Below, in pieces: positions 19,085-22,500 of a stretch of DNA of 22,500 nt; position 1 is the first letter of the stretch; each line of letters starts with the position of its first letter. Made by a program: the position numbers and the translations under genes. The notes under the pieces are model-generated. The model was given only the letters and a program-made list of their open reading frames with translations. It was not told the origin of the DNA and did not search any database. The DNA lies in contig JAHBMJ010000932.1 in assembly GCA_018398765.1 (NCBI GenBank), positions 1-22,500 on the forward strand. Reading direction: 5' to 3'. This stretch comes from Chromera velia (taxonomy: Eukaryota; Sar; Chromeraceae).

Positions 19085-19965
19085 GCCAGGACGACTCAGG
19101 TCGGACGGCGACGCCAGTGCAGATCCGGGTATTCCTGTATGCTAAGACAGGCGCGGGCCTTGCGGCGGATGACATGCCGGATGTCGAGGTTTACCCGGGT
19201 CTAGGCCCTTATGCGCGGTTTGCGTGCGTCACTTAGCCGATTTGGTATTTGAATTTGTGTGAAGCATTGCAGAGAGACTGGTAGCAATGTTGGGACACAG
19301 ATGGTCGTTCAGTTATTGTAGTCAGCGGATGGCAGTTATGTTGAGGAGTTCGAAGCTTGAGGAGAATGTGATATGGAGAGATTGATTAAGACTTAGAAAT
19401 AGACTCGTGCGTTGAGAAACTACGTTCGTAGACCTCTTAGTAGATTGATTCATGTTGAATTGGGAGACGAACTCCATCTCCAAAAAACAGCCTTAATTCT
19501 AGTGACGCATCTCTCTCCTCTTGTGCCGCCAGGACGACTCGGGTCGCACGGCAACACCGGCGCGGACCCGGGCATTCCCGTGCACCAAGACAGGCGCGGG
19601 CCTCGTGGCGGATGTCGAGGTCTGCCAAGGTCTAGGCCCTTATGCGTGGTTTGCATACATCACTTAGCCGATTCGGTATTTAAATTTGTGTGAAGCGTTG
19701 TAGAGAGACTGGTAGCGACGTTGGGACACAGATGATCGTTCAGTTGTTCTAGTCAGCGGATGGCAGTTATGTTGACGAGTTCGAAGTTTGAAGAGAGTGT
19801 GATGCAGAGAGATTGATTGAAACTTAGAGATAGACTCGTGTGTTAAGACACTATGTTCGTAGACCTCTTAGTAGATCGATTCATGTTGATTTGGGAGACG
19901 AACTCTATCTCCAAGAAACAGCCTTAATTCTAGTGACTCATCTCTTCTTCTTCTTATACACCGCC
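19085..19965. repeat. About 440-bp tandem duplication
   Basis: GCCAGGACGACTC starts at 19085 and 19528 (period 443). Further in, CTAGGCCCTTATGCG recurs at 19201 and 19632 (period 431), so the second copy has lost about 12 bp. The match continues through CGTAGACCTCTTAGTAGAT and ends near CTAGTGACTCATCTCTTC at about 19947. Short frames on both strands are unconvincing. Confidence 0.9.
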
Positions 19966-20885
19966 AACCTTCCCTATAGACATACGTAAAGTACCTTATT
20001 ACACACTCACTATAATGTAAACACACAGTCTGGGGGTGCATATCGCTTATTACACCGCCATGCAGCATCGGCATGATCACTAGTACTAACATGATTAGCC
20101 CTAAGATCAGCCTTAGCTTCAGCCGCCCGCCAGCTAACCCCGAGTAAACCCCTTTATATAGCTTATCTTTTAAGCAGGTACGCCGCTCACTAAGCCTCAT
20201 GTACTAATAGCTCACGTACTCACATCAATGAGACAGACTTTATAATACACATTGATATGATATTGCATCTGATATTATATGTTGCCTATAGTAAGTTACA
20301 TTTTTAAAATGCTAAAGATGATGCTATAGATCTAACTTGAATTTAGAGATCTACTAGTAGTAATACTATACTAGCAGTCTGTAGTAGCAGATTATAGCCT
20401 AGCTATAGTAGCCTTAGTAAGAGCCGAGCCTACATCTAGGCCTATATGACATTGTATACATCAAAATCATCCTAGATCTAGAAATTATATTAAATGAATC
20501 ACCTCGGTCACTGCGGTCAAACATGATGAACCAGTTAGCAGCTTTTGCTTGACAAGATACTTTCTATCATATCATTATATGATGGAGCTACTTGTAAGTT
20601 AGTAAGCCAAGTTTGACAAGGGAGTTCATCCATCATTGCTTGTAAGTTTCACCCGACCAGGTCAACCAGCCCAACTCAGCCGCATATGCATACGGCTCTA
20701 TGCATGCATTGGTAAAAAATAAAAGGTCATACAGATATAAACAAACGTGTATATACTTTAATCTTTTAATTGTAGAGTGCTTCATCAGACCAACGCTCTC
20801 AACCTATCTTGAACGAAGCCAGATTATATATTCAAAGCCAGACCATCACACATATAGTACACTTCACACATTGTCAAAAGACTTA
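19966..20885. other. AT-rich intergenic stretch
   Basis: No gene is recognised. It contains short repeats of CTATAGTAG/ACTAGTAG type near 20340-20420 and TGCATGC at 20701. A roughly 70-bp segment at 20578-20650 recurs at 21379-21450. The plus frame at 20700-20990 runs into the TATCGR repeat and is not convincing. Confidence 0.45.
20578..20650. repeat. ACTTGTAAGTTAGT repeat, copy 1
   Basis: GATGGAGCTACTTGTAAGTTAGTAAGCC..GTTCATCCATCAT pairs with 21379-21450. The same ACTTGTAAGTTAGTAAG core occurs once more at about 21467, and an inverted CTTACAAGT near 21516. Confidence 0.6.
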
Positions 20886-20898
20886 AAAAGTGTATATA

Positions 20899-20995
20899 GG
20901 GATAGCTATCGTATCGATATCGTATTGTATCGGTATCGGTATCGAAGTATTGACTATCGGTTCTTTCTCGAGCGGCCAAGTATCGGTTAGTATCG
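20899..20995. repeat. TATCGR short-motif repeat
   Basis: About ten irregularly spaced TATCG words (TATCGTATCGATATCG, TATCGGTATCGGTATCG, then isolated copies at about 20956, 20980 and 20991). A small degenerate simple repeat. Confidence 0.65.
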
Positions 20996-21005
20996 ACCTA
21001 CTTAG

Positions 21006-21188
21006 AGCTTGTGCATAGCTAAGTACAAAGGGAAACAGATTAAGCAGAAGCCGTATAAGAAAGAAAAACAAAGGATTGAAAAAATTGAGAGAAAGGAGGA
21101 GGAACAGATCCATCAGGCAGCTGGAGAGAATATGAGGGATGTCACTTTCACTACACACTTTGAAGTTACAATTCCCTCTTGCAACTAG
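21006..21188 (+). CDS. Orphan coding-like frame without ATG (possible exon or remnant)
   Basis: An open plus frame of 60 codons runs from just after a stop at 21003-21005 to TAG at 21186-21188. It encodes a Lys/Glu/Gln-rich stretch (KPYKKEKQRIEKIERKEEEQ) likely to be an alpha helix, then GENMRDVTFTTHFEV and a short tail. There is no ATG before mid-frame, so it would be a terminal exon or a relic of a mobile-element protein. A possible acceptor is GTGCATAG at 21018, with a poor pyrimidine tract. No family is recognised. The biased composition could also arise by chance in A-rich DNA. Confidence 0.25.
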   Translation, partial: SLCIAKYKGKQIKQKPYKKEKQRIEKIERKEEEQIHQAAGENMRDVTFTTHFEVTIPSCN

Positions 21189-21378
21189 AAGGAAAAGAGC
21201 TCAAAATTTGTTTTTGTTAAGCCACGTTCGCTGCTTGCCTTTTTATTTTTTTTAATTCGTTGTGAACTGGCCTTTTTTACATAGAAAAACGTCTAACAGA
21301 TGCATAGTAAACCTTCTTTTGTCAAGGTCTTAGACTGGCCGGTATTGAGTAACATCAAATCAAATTTTGAAGCTTAAT

Positions 21379-21530
21379 GATGACGTTACTTGTAAGTTAG
21401 TGGACCTAGCTCCACGTTGACGTTCATCCATCATCATTTCTTACTTAATCCTTATTTAACCTAATAACTTGTAAGTTAGTAAGTCAATCCCAGGACTGTT
21501 TCACTTCTATCATTACTTACAAGTGGGGAA
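21379..21530. repeat. ACTTGTAAGTTAGT repeats, copies 2 and 3
   Basis: Second copy of the 20578-20650 segment (21379-21450), a further ACTTGTAAGTTAGTAAG at about 21467 and an inverted ACTTACAAGT at about 21513. Direct and inverted copies together could form the ends of a small element, but no consistent boundaries were found. Confidence 0.55.
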
Positions 21531-21677
21531 TGACCAGGGGGATATTAAAAGATCTAGTAAATGATTCTTAAAATGAATATAACTGTTGAACTTATGGCTT
21601 TGAAATTCGTAAAAAAACTATGTAAGAAAGCAGATACGAATTGTGGCCCGATTGCGGTTTTTAATTGATTTATTCAG

Positions 21678-21780
21678 GAATCAGGATGGGCAATTCTGAG
21701 CAGATTCAATGAAGTTGGGCGAAAGGAAGGAGAAATGTCTGAGGAAGCCTCCATGCCGAGGCAGACACCAGAAGTCCTCC
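21678..21780 (+). CDS. Candidate exon of an unrecognised gene
   Basis: A 103-nt segment is bounded by an acceptor-like TTTATTCAG and a strong donor GTAAGTG. One frame (phase 0 in, phase 1 out) is open throughout: 34 codons reading ESGWAILSRFNEVGRKEGE then MSEEASMPRQTPEVL. The internal ATG (21735, context GAGAAATGTC) could instead be the start codon of a first exon. A following exon could begin at 21946 after GATGCAG in the matching phase. It would continue VEEDSIHFMPAWHSRDR and stay open well past 22080, where it meets antisense of the next gene, so its end is not defined. I recognise no family. Splice sites and phase support it; expression or homology is not shown. Confidence 0.38.
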
Positions 21781-22151
21781 GTAAGTGAAGGCATCGATCG
21801 ATCGACAGTTCGATTGACGCACGGCGCCCATACAATCACTCTTTGTGGAACCACACAAACGTATTTGCATGGAGGTCTATAGAGCGGTACTCAATTTCCA
21901 ATTTGATTAAATTACCCTCACCCGATGTCATTTGTACCGATGCAGACGTAGAGGAGGATTCAATCCACTTCATGCCTGCTTGGCATTCGCGAGATCGAAC
22001 GAAAATCAAATCCTCACAAACAGCAGAAAAGAAAAATCGTCATCTGTATAGAGACACAAACCCCGCACTCTCTAACATCGGATTTTTTCCGCATCGTTCT
22101 GTTCCCTTCGGCATTTTCTGTCTCCCCCCCCTTCTATCTCTCTGTCTGTGT

Positions 22152-22316
22152 TCACATTCTGCTCGTGATCAGACGCGCATTGTCGTGCATGATCTTGGCG
22201 GCGTCTCTGACCATCTCGTCGACGATCTCCTTGGCAGGCTTGATGTCATCGATCGCACCCGCAGCCTTTCCGGAGAGGAGGGGCATCAACTCGTGAAAGG
22301 CGGGGGCCTTGTCGGA
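22152..22316 (-). CDS. Terminal exon of a nitronate monooxygenase / 2-nitropropane dioxygenase-like enzyme (partial)
   Basis: The minus-strand exon starts after an acceptor with a clear pyrimidine tract (CTGTCTGCCTGCCTGCAG) and runs 55 codons to TGA at 22154-22152. The peptide contains FHELMPLLSGKAAGAIDDIK and PAKEIVDEMVRDAAKIM. This is the C-terminal signature of the FMN-dependent NPD/nitronate monooxygenase family, whose TIM-barrel members also include FabK-type enoyl-ACP reductases. The family oxidises alkyl nitronates; the true substrate cannot be told from this piece. The flavin-binding barrel and catalytic residues are missing because upstream exons lie beyond 22500 or in the unassigned last 180 bp. 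The intron is phase 0. Confidence 0.78.
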   Translation of the reverse strand, partial: SDKAPAFHELMPLLSGKAAGAIDDIKPAKEIVDEMVRDAAKIMHDNARLITSRM

Positions 22317-22500
22317 CTGCAGGCAGGCAGACAGGCAGCATGTGCGTGCGATCAATGTACACTGTCTGTATGCTCTGGAGTCCGTTGAATGTATCATGCA
22401 AGGTATTGTTCCCACAGTGAAGTTTTTCCGGTGTTGAATTCTTTGAGGATCGCCAGAAAGCTCCGTTCCGACAGGCGGAGGCGCCAATGACGGACGCACA

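Overview
This is nuclear DNA of a eukaryote. Protein genes are sparse and split by introns with GT..AG borders, there is a spliceosomal U2 snRNA gene, and most of the window is simple repeats, tandem repeats and non-autonomous transposon-like units. The TGCATGC motif is frequent and clustered, genes carry long low-complexity insertions, and a mitochondrial nuclease looks like EXOG. Together these suggest an alveolate, most likely a coccidian apicomplexan of the Sarcocystis/Cystoisospora kind. That placement is inference; no single gene proves it.

Layout: 1-900 holds a microsatellite and a weak candidate two-exon secreted protein on the minus strand, with a six-copy TGCATGC cluster upstream of it. 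1.2-10 kb has no convincing gene. It contains an AT-rich island, a 1,050-bp element with 31-bp inverted ends that encloses a 290-bp tandem duplication and a 126-bp-arm hairpin, a 141-bp and a 407-bp tandem duplication, a 2.07-kb unit bounded by 362-bp direct repeats, and a 38-bp minisatellite. 10,643-12,703 is an intronless EXOG-like endonuclease gene (686 aa). 12.7-14.9 kb is repeat DNA split by a hAT-like element (13,209-14,393) with 20-bp inverted ends and an 8-bp target duplication.

14,951-15,136 (minus) is a U2 snRNA gene, divergent from a four-exon plus-strand gene (15,511-18,660) for a 298-aa probable mitochondrial single-pass membrane protein of unknown family. Its last intron carries a 404-bp polypyrimidine tract followed by GC and GT runs. 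18.7-21.6 kb is again repeat-rich, with a roughly 440-bp tandem duplication and one coding-like orphan frame. The right end has a candidate plus-strand exon and the terminal minus-strand exon of a nitronate monooxygenase/2-nitropropane dioxygenase-like enzyme whose body lies beyond the window.

Two genes (EXOG-like and the membrane protein) point to mitochondria, but nothing shows that they form one pathway, and there is no operon-like organisation. No CRISPR, phage or defence system is present. The parts most worth a second look are the nested non-autonomous elements, the transition-only divergence between the hairpin arms, and the altered 5' stem of U2.
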